Positions 8,220-16,941 are shown, numbered from the stretch's first letter. The stretch: 25,801 bases of DNA from Nitrospira sp. (GCA_020697375.1 JAJFBJ010000045.1:1-25801); one strand, 5' to 3'. The notes: generated by a model from the sequence alone, not told the origin. A program made the numbers and translations.

Positions 8220-10427
8220 ATGGCTAAACGAAAGCAAACACCGGCCGAAACTGCCAAGACCGCTGACTTGTCTCAATTTCAAGAAAACCCTGCAGAACAG
8301 CTTTTCACCACGAATCAAGGCTTACGGATCAATGATGACCAAAATTCGCTCAAAGCCGGGGACAGAGGGCCCTCACTGCTGGAAGATTTCCACCTCAGAG
8401 AGAAGATCACCCATTTCGACCATGAGCGGATTCCCGAACGGGTCGTTCATGCGCGTGGCGCCGGGGCACATGGCGTCTTTCAAGTCTACGAATCACTGGC
8501 TCCCTTGACCAAAGCCAAATTCCTCCAAAACCCTGCGACCGAGACCCCGGTATTCGTGCGGTTCTCCACCGTAGTCGGATCGCGTGGGTCGACGGACCTG
8601 GCTCGTGATGTTCGAGGGTTTGCCGTCAAATTTTATACCGAAGAGGGCATCTTCGATCTGGTCGGCAACAACATCCCGGTGTTTTTTATTCAGGATGGAA
8701 TCAAGTTTCCCGACCTGGTTCATGCCATCAAGCCCGAGCCGCACCATGAAATGCCGCAGGCTGCCTCGGCCCACGACACCTTCTGGGATTTCATCTCGTT
8801 GATGCCGGAATCGATGCACATGATCATGTGGGTCATGTCGGATCGCGCAATCCCCCGCAGCTACCGCATGATGGAGGGGTTCGGTGTCCATACCTTTCGC
8901 CTCATCAATGACAAGAACCAATCCCGGTTCGTCAAATTTCACTGGAAGCCTCTTCTTGGCGTCCACTCGGTGGTGTGGGATGAGGCCCAAAAGATTTCCG
9001 GCCTGGATCCCGACTTCCACCGGCGCGACTTGTGGGATTCCATCGAACACGGAGACTTTCCCGAGTGGGAACTGGGGGTGCAGGTCGTCGAAGAAAAAGA
9101 CGAGCAGGCCTTTGACTTCGATCTGCTGGATCCCACGAAGATCATTCCGGAGGAACTGGTTCCGGTGCGCCGCGTCGGAAAACTCACCCTTAACCGTAAT
9201 CCGGACAATTTTTTTGCCGAGACCGAACAAGTGGCCTTTCACCCGGGCCACGTGGTGTCCGGGATCGATTTTTCCAACGATCCCCTCCTGCAAGGCCGCC
9301 TGTTCTCCTATACCGATACTCAACTGATTCGCCTCGGTGGGCCGAACTTCCACGAAATCCCCATTAACCGTCCTCTGGCGCCGGTCCATAACAACCAACG
9401 CGATGGATATATGCGGCAGGCCATCAATCAAGGCCGCGTCAGTTATCAGCCCAATTCCTTGGGGGGCGGGTGTCCGATGCAGGCCAAAGGCAATATGGGC
9501 GGCTTCATGAGCTATGCTGAAAATTTCGCCGGGCAAAAAGTGCGGGCAAGGGGTGAGAAATTTTTCGATCATTTCACGCAGGCGGCGCTGTTCTGGAACA
9601 GTCAATCCCATCCCGAAAAAGCTCACATCGTACAAGCGTTACGATTTGAACTAGGCAAAGTGGAGGTTCCGGCAATTCGCGAACGGATGGTCGGGTTGCT
9701 CGCGCAGATCGACACCACGCTGGCGAGTCTCGTCGCCCAGGGCCTAGGACTTCAGATTCCTTCGCTCGATAAGAGTACCGTCAACATGAGCGTGCCGGCA
9801 GACGGCGATAGACAGCGCTTCCAGCCCAAGCCAAGAATTCCTTCGCTCGAACGCTCACCGGCCTTGAGCATGGCGAACACCGTCAAGGACAGCATCGCGA
9901 CGCGTAAAGTGGCCATTCTCGCGGCCGACGGGGTAGACGCGGCGGCGGTGAAGGCCATGCAAAAGGCCCTTGCCGTGGCCGGCGCCCAGGCCAAAATCAT
10001 TGCGCCTCGATTGGGGTTCCTCACGGGCGATAAGGGCATGGACATCGGGGTTGATTTTAGTTTCCTGACCGCCGGGTCAGTGCTGTTCGACGCGGTCTAT
10101 GTTCCTGGTGGAGAGACGAGCGTGGAGATACTCAAGGGAGATGCGAAGGCATTGACGTTCATCAAAGAGGCCTATCTCCATTGCAAACCCATTGCAGCCA
10201 CCGATGGAGGGATCGATCTATTCGCGGCGGCGGACCCAGCTGCCGATCAACGCGCACAGACCCATGCCGCGGGCGTCATCCACGATCGCGGCAGGCTGTT
10301 CGCCGGCGATGAGGGAATCGTGTTTGCTCGCGGTGCCCAAACGACTCGGGTCGCTCCCAAATTTATCCACGCCATCGCACAGCATCGTCATTGGAACCGA
10401 GAACTGAAAGGGCAGATGCCGGCGTGA
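8220..10427 (+). CDS. katE: Large-subunit monofunctional catalase (HPII type) with C-terminal DJ-1/PfpI-like domain
   Basis: This 735-residue protein decomposes hydrogen peroxide to water and oxygen in the cytoplasm using heme. Catalytic His77 ([12 protein letters not shown]), distal Asn150 ([13 protein letters not shown]) and the proximal heme ligand Tyr364 ([13 protein letters not shown]) are all present. The length and the C-terminal flavodoxin-like domain from about residue 565 ([32 protein letters not shown]) identify the clade-2 large catalases such as E. coli HPII. ATG 8220 follows a purine-rich GGAAGAG segment and gives the usual N-terminal arm. The ferritin-like gene starts 77 bases downstream in the same direction, so the two may be co-expressed as a peroxide/iron defence pair. 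Confidence 0.97.
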   Translation: MAKRKQTPAETAKTADLSQFQENPAEQLFTTNQGLRINDDQNSLKAGDRGPSLLEDFHLREKITHFDHERIPERVVHARGAGAHGVFQVYESLAPLTKAKFLQNPATETPVFVRFSTVVGSRGSTDLARDVRGFAVKFYTEEGIFDLVGNNIPVFFIQDGIKFPDLVHAIKPEPHHEMPQAASAHDTFWDFISLMPESMHMIMWVMSDRAIPRSYRMMEGFGVHTFRLINDKNQSRFVKFHWKPLLGVHSVVWDEAQKISGLDPDFHRRDLWDSIEHGDFPEWELGVQVVEEKDEQAFDFDLLDPTKIIPEELVPVRRVGKLTLNRNPDNFFAETEQVAFHPGHVVSGIDFSNDPLLQGRLFSYTDTQLIRLGGPNFHEIPINRPLAPVHNNQRDGYMRQAINQGRVSYQPNSLGGGCPMQAKGNMGGFMSYAENFAGQKVRARGEKFFDHFTQAALFWNSQSHPEKAHIVQALRFELGKVEVPAIRERMVGLLAQIDTTLASLVAQGLGLQIPSLDKSTVNMSVPADGDRQRFQPKPRIPSLERSPALSMANTVKDSIATRKVAILAADGVDAAAVKAMQKALAVAGAQAKIIAPRLGFLTGDKGMDIGVDFSFLTAGSVLFDAVYVPGGETSVEILKGDAKALTFIKEAYLHCKPIAATDGGIDLFAAADPAADQRAQTHAAGVIHDRGRLFAGDEGIVFARGAQTTRVAPKFIHAIAQHRHWNRELKGQMPA

Positions 10428-10504
10428 GCCACCATGTAAAGGCCGTGCGAACCGGATTGTTCAAACGCCTTCAGACATCATCATTATCTGTAGAGGAGTG
10501 ACCC

Positions 10505-11092
10505 ATGAAAAGAGACCAACTCGATGAACTGCTGTATCAAGCGCTCGAAACAGAAGCGGGCGGCGTTCAAGTCTATGAAACCGCTCTTCGGTGCGCGGTC
10601 AACGCGGACCTGAAGGAAGAATGGAAAAAATATTTGGAACAGACGCGAGACCATGAGCAGAAACTTCGCATGCTCATGGACCGCCTCGGGCTTGATCCGG
10701 CAAAGGAGACGCGCGGGCGGCAGGTGGTACGTCACAAAGGCGAGTCGCTGGTTGAAGCAATGAAGATGGCACTGAAGGGGAATGATCCCCAAGCAGCCCA
10801 GCTGGTGGCGACTGAATGCGTCGTCAATGCGGAAACGAAGGACCATCAAAATTGGGAATTACTCGGCCAGGCCGCTGAGAAATTCGCCGGTGCCGAAGGG
10901 GATGCGCTCAAAAAGCTCTGCGAAGAGGTGGAAGACGAAGAGGACGAGCACTTATACCATTCGATGGGCTGGAGTCGCGAGCTATGGATTGAATCGCTAG
11001 GCCTGCCGGCAGTGCTGCCGCCTCCAGAGGAAAAGAAAGATGTGAAGACGGCGGGCGAGGCGGGGCAAGCGAAGAAATCAAGAAAACCATGA
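10505..11092 (+). CDS. Ferritin-like four-helix protein
   Basis: The 195-residue product is nearly all helical. Spaced acidic and His residues are typical of ferritin-like di-iron bundles: LETEAGGVQVYE (helix 1), LEQTRDHEQKL (helix 2, His50), ATECVVNAETKDHQNW (helix 3, His114) and EEVEDEEDEHLYHS (helix 4, His149). These could supply the Glu and Glu-x-x-His ligands of a di-iron centre. A Lys/Pro-rich tail follows residue 165. GAGGAG stands just upstream of ATG 10505. Its place right after the catalase suggests a role in iron sequestration or peroxide detoxification. This is inference; family membership is the firm part. Confidence 0.82.
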   Translation: MKRDQLDELLYQALETEAGGVQVYETALRCAVNADLKEEWKKYLEQTRDHEQKLRMLMDRLGLDPAKETRGRQVVRHKGESLVEAMKMALKGNDPQAAQLVATECVVNAETKDHQNWELLGQAAEKFAGAEGDALKKLCEEVEDEEDEHLYHSMGWSRELWIESLGLPAVLPPPEEKKDVKTAGEAGQAKKSRKP

Positions 11093-11303
11093 TCAGTCTC
11101 GCTACAGTGAACACCGCGAATGTACGTGTCGGTGTACGATCCAGATTGTGCCTTGCATTTTCGACAGCGGCGGATCGCACCAAACCGATCTAATAGAACA
11201 CGAATGATTGGCACCTAATTGCTGAGCGATGCTGGATGGTCAGTTCCCCATGTAACTGAGACTCAATGCAGTCCCAGAGCGGAATAAGTCGAATGGATAT
11301 CCC

Positions 11304-11938
11304 ATGGTCGTAAATGACGAAAAATATGAGCGCGCGTTCCGAGTCCTTGCCACAGAGATGTTTTCGCTCTGGCTCAACTGCATGTCCTGTCCACCATCGT
11401 GGAGGCGCACCTTCCGCCGGATGAGAAGGGCTTGGTGGACAAGGCGTCGGCCAATTACCTCCGCTCGAATGGCGATCAAGCCCTCATCAGCTTTTTCGAC
11501 CATTTACGCCAGATGGCCAATCGCGAGCCATCGGATCAAGCGGCCCACCACGAGGCGTTGGACGCGCTCTGGAGTGAGTTTGAAACCATGCGCATCCAGC
11601 ACAGCCAAGACGTGGCCGACCGAGATGGCGCCGTCTGTGGGGCGCCCTGTAGGGCACGCCACTGTCCGTCCAATCATTCGCGTCTCGTCACGTTCGCTGC
11701 AGCGCCGGCAACCAATGCACTCAACCGCTCAGGAAAGCAGAAGGAGGTCGGAGTGGAACCTGATGTCCAGGACATCTTACGACGAACAGAGGCCCGACTC
11801 GAGGCGATCGAAAAGCTGGGGCACCAACTGAAGGAGGAGATGGCGGAAACGTCCGCCAATGTGATGGCCTCCGGCCAAATGTCCGGCGCGGACAGAAAGT
11901 TAGATGAGATACTGCAGATTTTGAAGGCTGAGACGTAA
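11304..11938 (+). pseudogene. Frameshifted hypothetical helical protein
   Basis: The frame from ATG 11304 gives MVVNDEKYERAFRVLATEMF. It loses protein character at a run of four T (11361-11364) and continues in another frame as ALAQLHVLSTIVEAHLPPDE, then KGLVDKASANYLRSNGDQ. Adding one T would join the two into a single helical, charged protein. The second frame stays open to 11938, passing through a Cys/Arg-rich stretch (about 11630-11740) that may be noncoding and into the small coiled-coil gene at 11753. This is either a true frameshift or a one-base homopolymer error. Family unknown. Confidence 0.5.
11753..11938 (+). CDS. Small coiled-coil protein
   Basis: GTG 11753 follows a perfect AAGGAGG with 5 bases between and encodes 61 residues rich in heptad-like Leu/Ile spacing: DVQDILRRTEARLEAIEKLG, then HQLKEEMAET, and DRKLDEILQILKAE at the end. 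A soluble coiled-coil, possibly an oligomerisation or chaperone-like protein; no family recognised. It reads in the same frame as the upstream broken gene, so it could instead be that gene's C-terminus, but the strong internal ribosome-binding site favours an independent start. Confidence 0.55.
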   Translation: MEPDVQDILRRTEARLEAIEKLGHQLKEEMAETSANVMASGQMSGADRKLDEILQILKAET

Positions 11939-12310
11939 CGGCCCTTCACCGCCACCAGTGTCGCGGTGTCGGGGACGATTTAAGGGATACCGTTGTATCT
12001 CCACTGAGAGACGCCTCTTTTGGGAGAAGTCCGCCGGCCGATGTAAGCGGCAGCCTTGGATGCACATACCGGCCCCTGCTGTTGCCTAGGGAATTGCCTA
12101 CTCGTGTTCGGTCGCCCGGATATGCACGATAGCCCGGTATGCGCCGCCTGCCTCGCACTGACCGCCATGGCCGATTGTCTGGTTCTCGGGTTCAGTGATT
12201 GCTGGCCTCTCTGTGAGGACCGGCCCCCGCGCTTGACCCTGCTGCAATGGGGTCTGGTTTTGACTGGGTCAGCAACCTCCCACATTTCGGCGCTGTATGG
12301 AAGGAGAAAC

Positions 12311-12800
12311 ATGCCTAAGGCTCAAAAGCTCCCACTCGTCTCCTTGGCAGAAGTCCAGGCCACGTCCGAGTCTGACGGACACCCCATCCTCCTCGCGTTC
12401 GATGAGGGCGACGGGCCAGGAGGGACCTATTGGAAGGCGGGGGACCCGGGCGAACAAACGATCACCGTGGCGTTTCGCGAAGCCTGCCGCCTGGCGCAGG
12501 TGACCCATACAGGTCCAAGAACGAGAGGCCACGCGCACGCAAGCGGTGCAACTCGCAGTCTCGTCGGATGGCGGCCTGACGTACCGAGAACTGGTCCGTC
12601 AGGAATTTCACTTCAGCCCCGATGGGGCGACCTGGGAGGACGAGACGTGGACCGTCCCACAGGATCAGGTCACGCATGTGCGATTGGTCATCAAACCGGA
12701 CAAAGGTCGGACGGACGTCTACGCGACACTCACGACCTTCGGGCTGTGGGCCTATGAAAAAAACGGCTCGCCTTCGGCCGCTGCGACCGGCAAGGTCTAA
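12311..12800 (+). pseudogene. Frameshifted hypothetical beta-sandwich protein
   Basis: ATG 12311, with AAGGAG upstream, starts MPKAQKLPLVSLAEVQATSE. This frame holds to RLAQVT near 12503, then the neighbouring frame continues IQVQEREATRTQAVQLAVSS, then DGGLTYRELVRQEFHFSPDG and THVRLVIKPDKG to TAA 12800. Removing one C from the CCC at 12504-12506 restores one frame of about 162 residues. The pattern (alternating strands, SPDGATWE, HVRLVIKPDKG) resembles discoidin-like or sialidase-associated beta-sandwich proteins that I recall as hypotheticals in Nitrospira. The intact codon pattern on both sides suggests a recent shift or a consensus error. Function unknown. Confidence 0.65.
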
Positions 12801-12843
12801 TGACTGAGCCGCGGTGACTCCCCTGTCACAAAATACCCGACGT

Positions 12844-12939
12844 CACCAGTGCTTAGTGTACGAAGGCTCGCCCTCGCGGCATCTGCGGGGGCTGTCGGCG
12901 GTGATCCGACAGAAGCTCCATGAAAATTATCGCTGTCTA
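12844..12939 (+). pseudogene. Fragment of a MEDS/DcmR-type sensory domain gene
   Basis: The frame starting at GTG 12814 includes HQCLVYEGSPSRHL, GLSAVIRQKL and ENYRCL, the characteristic opening of the MEDS (DcmR-like sensory) domain that normally continues for ~150 residues. Similarity stops at about 12939, after which the frame reads as unrelated sequence to 13041. Only the first ~33 residues of the domain survive, so this is a relic. MEDS domains are usually fused to signalling domains. Confidence 0.6.
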
Positions 12940-13196
12940 GAATTATGGAAATGGACGGACATTGAGACTCGGCATCTTCTCACCTCGAGGTGCTATACCT
13001 TTTCACGACCTCTCTTCAGTGCCCGGCTGGATCGTTCCTAGGAGCAAGCCGAATAGTAGACGCTTCATCCTGGAATGTTCTAAAAGGCCTGAATGACTCG
13101 GTTCAGGGCCCGACACTACAACAAGGCGATGGATAGCTTGCAGCGCGATTGGGCATGGGGTCTTTTTTGTCTATTGGTTGTCTCACATGCGCTGGG
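12940..13196. other. Noncoding sequence after the MEDS fragment
   Basis: No supported gene. It contains the short hairpin CCTGAA-TTCAGG near 13088-13107 and a six-T run at about 13162-13167. These are not adjacent, so I do not call a terminator. Confidence 0.35.
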
Positions 13197-13517
13197 TCAG
13201 AAACGTCGTGTCCCTTGATAGGCTTGTCTGATCTCTTCTTCTCTTTGGCAGGTGAGTTCGGCTAGCATACGTTGTCCAACACTAGCCTTTTCCGGAATTC
13301 TCGCCAGACAGGCCTTAAGCGTGTCTTCCACGGCACCTGGCGCAACATCGCTCAGTCTGTCCTTTGGAGGAATAATGATGGCCCCTTTTAATTGCCGCTC
13401 GTCCGAGTGATTCGGCTGGTGATCTTCCGCGTGAGTGGAGAATGGCGACAGAGATGACGCTAGCACCAGCATGGAGGAGAACAGAAGTACCCGTTTGACG
13501 CATGGATGGATATGCAT
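13197..13517 (-). CDS. Small secreted hypothetical protein
   Basis: The 106-residue product has a signal peptide (KRVLLFSSMLVLASSLSPFS, probable cleavage after THA), then a hydrophilic helical domain with two cysteines (DTLKACLARIP and AELTCQREEEIRQAY) that could form a disulfide. GCGAGG lies 5 bases upstream of ATG 13517. It is predicted to be periplasmic. The VGQRMLAELTCQREE segment looks like a conserved motif, but I cannot name the family. Confidence 0.72.
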   Translation of the reverse strand: MHIHPCVKRVLLFSSMLVLASSLSPFSTHAEDHQPNHSDERQLKGAIIIPPKDRLSDVAPGAVEDTLKACLARIPEKASVGQRMLAELTCQREEEIRQAYQGTRRF

Positions 13518-13621
13518 GGTGCCTCGCTCGTTCTCTTAGCTTACTAATCGAGTTTGCCACTGTCCAGCCCACCATAACGCAGCATCCCCTGTGGAAACCC
13601 CGGCGCGTCCTTCAACACCAG

Positions 13622-13807
13622 ATGACGCGCATCGAGATCACGGACCGTCGCTGGAAGAATCCCATGTGAACGGGGTTTTGGCTGGCGAAATGGCCTGTCG
13701 AAGGCGGCAGGCTCAAGCAGTGTAAATTCTCGATTCAGAAATATGGCGAAGAGCGTACCAGATGGCGGACCGCGAGAGAGACCACCCTCCAAGCCTTGTC
13801 CGATTAG
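13622..13807 (+). pseudogene. AP2-like domain gene relic
   Basis: The plus strand reads MTRIEITDRRWKNPM, TGA (13667-13669), then TGFWLAKWPVEGG, KFSIQKYGEE and ARETTLQALSD to TAG 13805-13807. The order of motifs (FW-A-WP, KFSI-KYGE, ARET-LQAL) matches the C-terminal part of the AP2-like gene at 19496-19974. Besides the in-frame TGA there is at least one small deletion between KYGEE and ARET. It is a degraded partial paralogue. The minus frame 13544-13792 covering the same DNA is treated as its antisense. Confidence 0.6.
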
Positions 13808-13892
13808 ACCTGCTCACCGTTCTGCCCCTCGTCGGTCTCGTCACCATCATGCAACCTGATCTGGTTTGCATCCTGGATGCCTATTACCTCCT

Positions 13893-14210
13893 TTATGTCG
13901 GAGGCTGATCGAGTTCATCGGCTAATATAGCCGGGATGCTGTCCGCGAGTGGGTCCTCCATCTCGATGGGCTCATAGTGCACCGCCATAATGGAGGTGAG
14001 CGGGCAGGAAATCCATCCGGTGATTCCCCGCGTCTTGAACCGGACGCCCATCGCTGGGAGCACCGCAAGGTCTCCGGTTGAAATCACGAACCCCTCACTA
14101 TCCGTCCATTCAAAGGCATCCATGGTCAGCGAGCCCGGGAGCACCTCGTACCACGACCCATCCCTCAAGAGAAGACGTGCGACCGTATTGACATCAATTT
14201 TGAGGCTCAT
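13893..14210 (-). CDS. Hypothetical small beta-rich protein
   Basis: A 105-residue soluble protein with no signal peptide. AAGGAAG precedes ATG 14210. It reads as short beta strands: NTVARLLLRDGSWYEVLPGS, EGFVISTGDLAVLPAMGVRF, then ITGWISCPLTSIMAVHYEPI, followed by an acidic tail (EMEDPLADSIPAILADELD). The LLL-DG-W-V-PGS and PLTSIMAV motifs look conserved and resemble hypothetical Nitrospira proteins as I recall them. Function unknown; an SH3-like barrel is plausible. It sits just upstream of the broken small basic protein gene. Confidence 0.72.
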   Translation of the reverse strand: MSLKIDVNTVARLLLRDGSWYEVLPGSLTMDAFEWTDSEGFVISTGDLAVLPAMGVRFKTRGITGWISCPLTSIMAVHYEPIEMEDPLADSIPAILADELDQPPT

Positions 14211-14223
14211 ACTGGAACTTCCT

Positions 14224-14435
14224 TCAGCGACCAGACTTGCTGGTCTTCTTTTTTGGCGCAGTGGTCTTTCGAGGTTTCGCGTCGCCTCGGTCGCCTTGCC
14301 CTTTCTTCGTCACCGTTTTGGCCTCACGCCGCCGATCCTGGGAATCGGTAAATTCCCCGCCTTCGTGCGGCGCACATACCGCTTGTCGTTTGTATGCGGT
14401 TCAATCAATTCGTGTTTTGCATCCTTGTGTGGCAT
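14224..14435 (-). pseudogene. Conserved small basic protein, frameshifted (repeat copy B)
   Basis: ATG 14435 follows AAAGGGG and reads MPHKDAKHELIEPHTNDKRY, then VRRTKAGNLPIP. A second minus frame then gives DRRREAKTVTKKGQGDRGDA, then a Lys/Thr-rich tail to TGA 14224-14226. Start and stop lie 212 bases apart, not a multiple of three, confirming a shift near 14330-14345. The two halves match a widespread small protein pattern (EPH-GD-RYVRR ... DRR--AKT---GQGDRGD) of ~60-70 residues and unknown function. The central segment normally joining them appears replaced or lost at the GGGAAT/ATTCCC inverted repeat. The copy at 6860-6957 ends at the same point. Confidence 0.6.
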
Positions 14436-14436
14436 A
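14340..14436. repeat. Dispersed repeat, copy B
   Basis: Partner of 6863-6957 in the same orientation. It begins with GGGAATCGGTAAATTCCC, a 6-bp inverted repeat around a 6-base loop, and covers the N-terminal half of the small basic protein gene. Confidence 0.65.
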
Positions 14437-14455
14437 CCCCTTTCATATTGTAGAA

Positions 14456-14494
14456 AAAAGAACAATCGTTCAGGTGTGTCCGGCGTGACGCGCA
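14456..14494 (+). pseudogene. AP2-like motif fragment
   Basis: The plus strand encodes KKNNRSGVSGVTR, nearly identical to KQNNRSGVSGVTR in the AP2-like gene at 19496-19974. The flanking preceding codons read YC-, as in that gene's DYCGILKQNN. Homology starts right after the small basic gene's leader and ends where a transposase relic on the other strand begins. Confidence 0.5.
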
Positions 14495-14611
14495 AGGTTT
14501 GATGCACTCGGCAGAAATTGTAATGCATGAAGTGAAGTGCCACGGCATGCGCCTGGATTCGACTCTCTATTACCTCTGCGGATCGGTCACCTCGTCTGCT
14601 CTTTTTCCATG
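14484..14611 (-). mobile_element. IS transposase C-terminal relic
   Basis: Read on the minus strand this gives EVIESRIQAHAVALHFMHYN, then FCRVHQTLRVTP, the characteristic C-terminal segment (H-YNF-R-H-TLR-TPA) of IS1-like DDE transposases. The remainder of the transposase, terminal repeats and target duplication are not visible. It breaks off exactly at the AP2 fragment. Confidence 0.7.
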
Positions 14612-14761
14612 CCTCAACTCATCGACTGAGTTCATTATGTTATCTTCAAAACCACCCCACGGGCAAACAGTGCCCTAAAGAACGGCGGCCTCCCTGAGCG
14701 TGTGGGATCAGAGAGACCGCCTAATCACGTAATGGTCCGCAGAGCGGAAGCGGCCGCGTTG

Positions 14762-14782
14762 CATGCGGGCCCATCCCGCATG
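14762..14782 (-). terminator. 8-bp perfect hairpin after Hsp20 gene
   Basis: CATGCGGG and its complement CCCGCATG flank a 5-base loop, about 30 bases past the Hsp20 stop codon. No T-run follows on the minus strand, so terminator function is only suggested by position. Confidence 0.4.
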
Positions 14783-14812
14783 TCAAACATCACCAGGCGA
14801 AGCGCGAGATCA

Positions 14813-15247
14813 TCACCCTTCAATCATAATGCGTCGGCTCTTGGCTTCCTCCCGCTTCGGGAAGGTAACAGTCAACAGCCCATTCTTTTGCGTCGCAGAC
14901 GCCTGTTGCGAATCGACGAAGGTCGGGAGTTTGAACACCCGCATAAACCTCCCGTCCGCAATTTCTTGCACATGGATGGTCCGAGCCGACTCGGTGACCT
15001 GTGGGCGCTCTCCTTTAATCGAGAGCATCTGATTCGTCACTTCGAGCGTCACATCCTGGGGCTCCCAGCCTGGTAAGGCCAGTTGGACACAAAAGCCCTG
15101 CTCGTCCTCCCAAGCATTACACGGTGGAGTCCACGGTGCGCCTTGGGACTCCGATGCACTCACGGCCTCCTGAAATAGCCGATCAATGCTGTGATCAAAG
15201 GCATGCTGGCCGATCGGGTTCCTCAGGGTGATTTGATAGCTGGTCAT
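14813..15247 (-). CDS. Small heat shock protein, Hsp20/alpha-crystallin family
   Basis: The 144-residue protein has the usual short N-terminal arm (DHSIDRLFQEA) and an alpha-crystallin domain from about residue 45 (NAWEDEQGFCVQLALPGWEP, then VTLEVTNQMLSIKGER), the strand-turn region FMRVFKLP, the NGLLTVTFPK strand and a short C-terminal extension. The usual GVL-I motif is here NGLLTVT. It is an ATP-independent chaperone that holds unfolding proteins as cytoplasmic oligomers. AAGGAGG stands before ATG 15247. It is monocistronic; no CIRCE-type element was recognised upstream. Confidence 0.94.
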   Translation of the reverse strand: MTSYQITLRNPIGQHAFDHSIDRLFQEAVSASESQGAPWTPPCNAWEDEQGFCVQLALPGWEPQDVTLEVTNQMLSIKGERPQVTESARTIHVQEIADGRFMRVFKLPTFVDSQQASATQKNGLLTVTFPKREEAKSRRIMIEG

Positions 15248-15577
15248 GGCGTTCCTCCTTCTCTCGATCGAGAGGCCACATGAAGGTGAATGTGAATGGT
15301 CGGAGGGACGAAGGGAGCATCAGCGGGGCATCGACTGCCGCCATTGCTCGTCCAGATACGGGCCGTCCCATCCATCCGGTCTAGCATTAGCAACGAACAT
15401 CAAAATAATTTCTGTCTCAGAAAAGTCAAGGGGGAACTCGCGATCCGTTGCAGGCCAACCACGATCGAATCATTGGCCGCCAGTGTAGCGGCGCGTCGCG
15501 TAAGGAGGGGTGGCGGCCATGATGCAGCGGAGGTACTATTGGAGCAGGTAGGCGGCAGTCAGGACAAAGGAGGCGTT

Positions 15578-15943
15578 ATGCATTCAGTAAGTAGCCTAAC
15601 AATGGTGGCAATCCTTGCGCTCAGTGCCGCTGCAGAAGCGTAAATCATCGTCACGCCGATGGGGAACATCACTGACGTCTCAGGCCCGAACGGGCAGAGT
15701 TCCACGCACGTCGATCTCGGCAACGGACAGGGTGTCATCATCATGAATCAATCGACGACGCCCTATACCATTCTCGACCAGCCATCTACTCCCAGCCAGT
15801 TCCATGTACCGTCCGTCCCGAGCGTACCCTCGATCAGCGCCCCCTCGTCGAGCAGTCAAGCGCCCTTGTTTGCGCCTGGCAGCGGGTCGGATTCGACCGT
15901 GATTATCCTGGGGAATAAGTCACTGCGAGCCATCATAGGATAA
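15578..15943 (+). pseudogene. Exported Ser/Pro-rich protein interrupted by in-frame TAA after the signal peptide
   Basis: ATG 15578 has an AAAGGAGG 5 bases upstream and encodes a clean signal peptide (MHSVSSLTMVAILALSAAAEA) that runs into TAA 15641-15643. The same frame then continues without a stop: IIVTPMGNITDVSGPNGQSS, then DLGNGQGVIIMN, a Ser/Pro-rich stretch (SVPSVPSISAPSSSS) and STVIILGNKS, to TAA 15943. ATG 15659 downstream has no ribosome-binding site. A single C-to-T change (CAA to TAA) would explain the stop. The restored protein would be ~121 residues, periplasmic or surface-exposed, unknown function. Read-through cannot be excluded from sequence alone. Confidence 0.7.
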
Positions 15944-15959
15944 GTGCCAGATCATGGAT

Positions 15960-16250
15960 TCAGCACCTGGTGAAGCTCTTCGGCCAGGAAGATTTTCCCT
16001 GCGTTTCCACGGCGTCATGCACCGCTTCAACGGCGAAAAAGCTCAGTGCAGAGGGATGAATGATGATAGCTTCGGCCAGATGATCGCGGTAGACTTGCGT
16101 GAGTTTCGCGAGGTCCTCGGCCGAGGTGACGCCGTAGCCCTTGAGGTCCACCACGCCCTGGTGGACGAGATCGGCCGAAATCCCGACGGCCACGGTTTTG
16201 ACCCCGGCAGGACCTCTAGGGGCCCGAAGTCCTCCGGTGGTATCCGACAC
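15960..16250 (-). CDS. Hypothetical protein, possibly 5'-truncated
   Basis: The frame gives 96 residues from GTG 16250: RGPAGVKTVAVGISADLVHQ, then GVVDLKGYGVTSAEDLAKLT and HLAEAIIIHPSALSFFAVEA, balanced protein-like composition. No family recognised. The GTG start has no properly spaced ribosome-binding site. The frame remains open upstream to about 16315 with plausible residues (AFNFDLGSAALGDLDVTGHG), so this could be the end of a larger, damaged gene. Convergent with the exported Ser/Pro-rich gene. Confidence 0.4.
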   Translation of the reverse strand: MSDTTGGLRAPRGPAGVKTVAVGISADLVHQGVVDLKGYGVTSAEDLAKLTQVYRDHLAEAIIIHPSALSFFAVEAVHDAVETQGKSSWPKSFTRC

Positions 16251-16941
16251 TCCATGGCCGGTTACGTCGAGATCACCGAGAGCAGCTGATCCCAGATCGA
16301 AATTAAAGGCTTGCTACCGAGCCCAGAGCGGCTGTCGGCACGGGGTCCTCCCGCGCTTGCCGCAGACGTGTATCTATGGCAGGTGCACTTCGACGTGCTG
16401 GATCGGTATCTCGTGCACGCTTCGCTACGGGTTGGAAAACGTGAGTGGAACTATGGCCCTGATCGTCCCAGAAGACTTCTTCGTACACCCCAACTGTCTT
16501 CTTCCCCCGCCTCGCATTGATCTGCATCCTGATCCTGAGCCACTCCGCTGGGGCGTTCGCAGAATCGTGAGTGCCTCGAACCCTCCTGCGGTGGATACCA
16601 CACACCGATCGTTTAGGAGGTGAGCGCAACGCTACCACATGCAGCGATGCTTCGTGGCTTTTCAGGCACAGGTACTTCCCTCTCAGGATGCGGAAGCTGT
16701 TCGGCGGGGTCCACAAATTCCACTGTGATAATCGGCCGTCCCTCCGCAGCACCAATCATTTCTGGTCGGTCGGCAAAATACCGGAGATCGTGGAGTTGCT
16801 CGAACGAAAAGAGATTTGCACGAAGCAAGAGGTCCACGACATGGTGCCTGAGTTGCGAAACTGGCATGCGGCATTGAACGGGAAGATCATCGTGCCAGGA
16901 CCGCTTCCCAGCAACAAGAGGAACAATTCCTAATCGATCCT
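16251..16941. other. Ambiguous region with competing weak frames
   Basis: No single gene can be supported. At 16613-16867 (minus) a frame reads EGRPIITVEFVDPAEQLPHP and looks protein-like. The opposite strand at about 16780-16933 reads KIPEIVELLERKEICTKQEV, then HDMVPELRNW, and also looks plausible, like small helical proteins ending in an EKG-T--E motif. Neither has a ribosome-binding site. Frames across 16300-16600 have Arg/Pro-rich antisense-like composition. Degraded genes are likely. Confidence 0.35.

Noticed and set aside
8493..9635. 380-codon minus-strand frame
   Set aside because: Exact antisense of the catalase gene.
13544..13792. Minus-strand frame of 82 codons with reasonable composition
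   Set aside because: Covers the AP2-like relic on the plus strand, whose motifs match another locus; no ribosome-binding site for the minus frame.
16303..16755. Minus-strand 150-codon frame
   Set aside because: Arg-rich, no ribosome-binding site, no motif.
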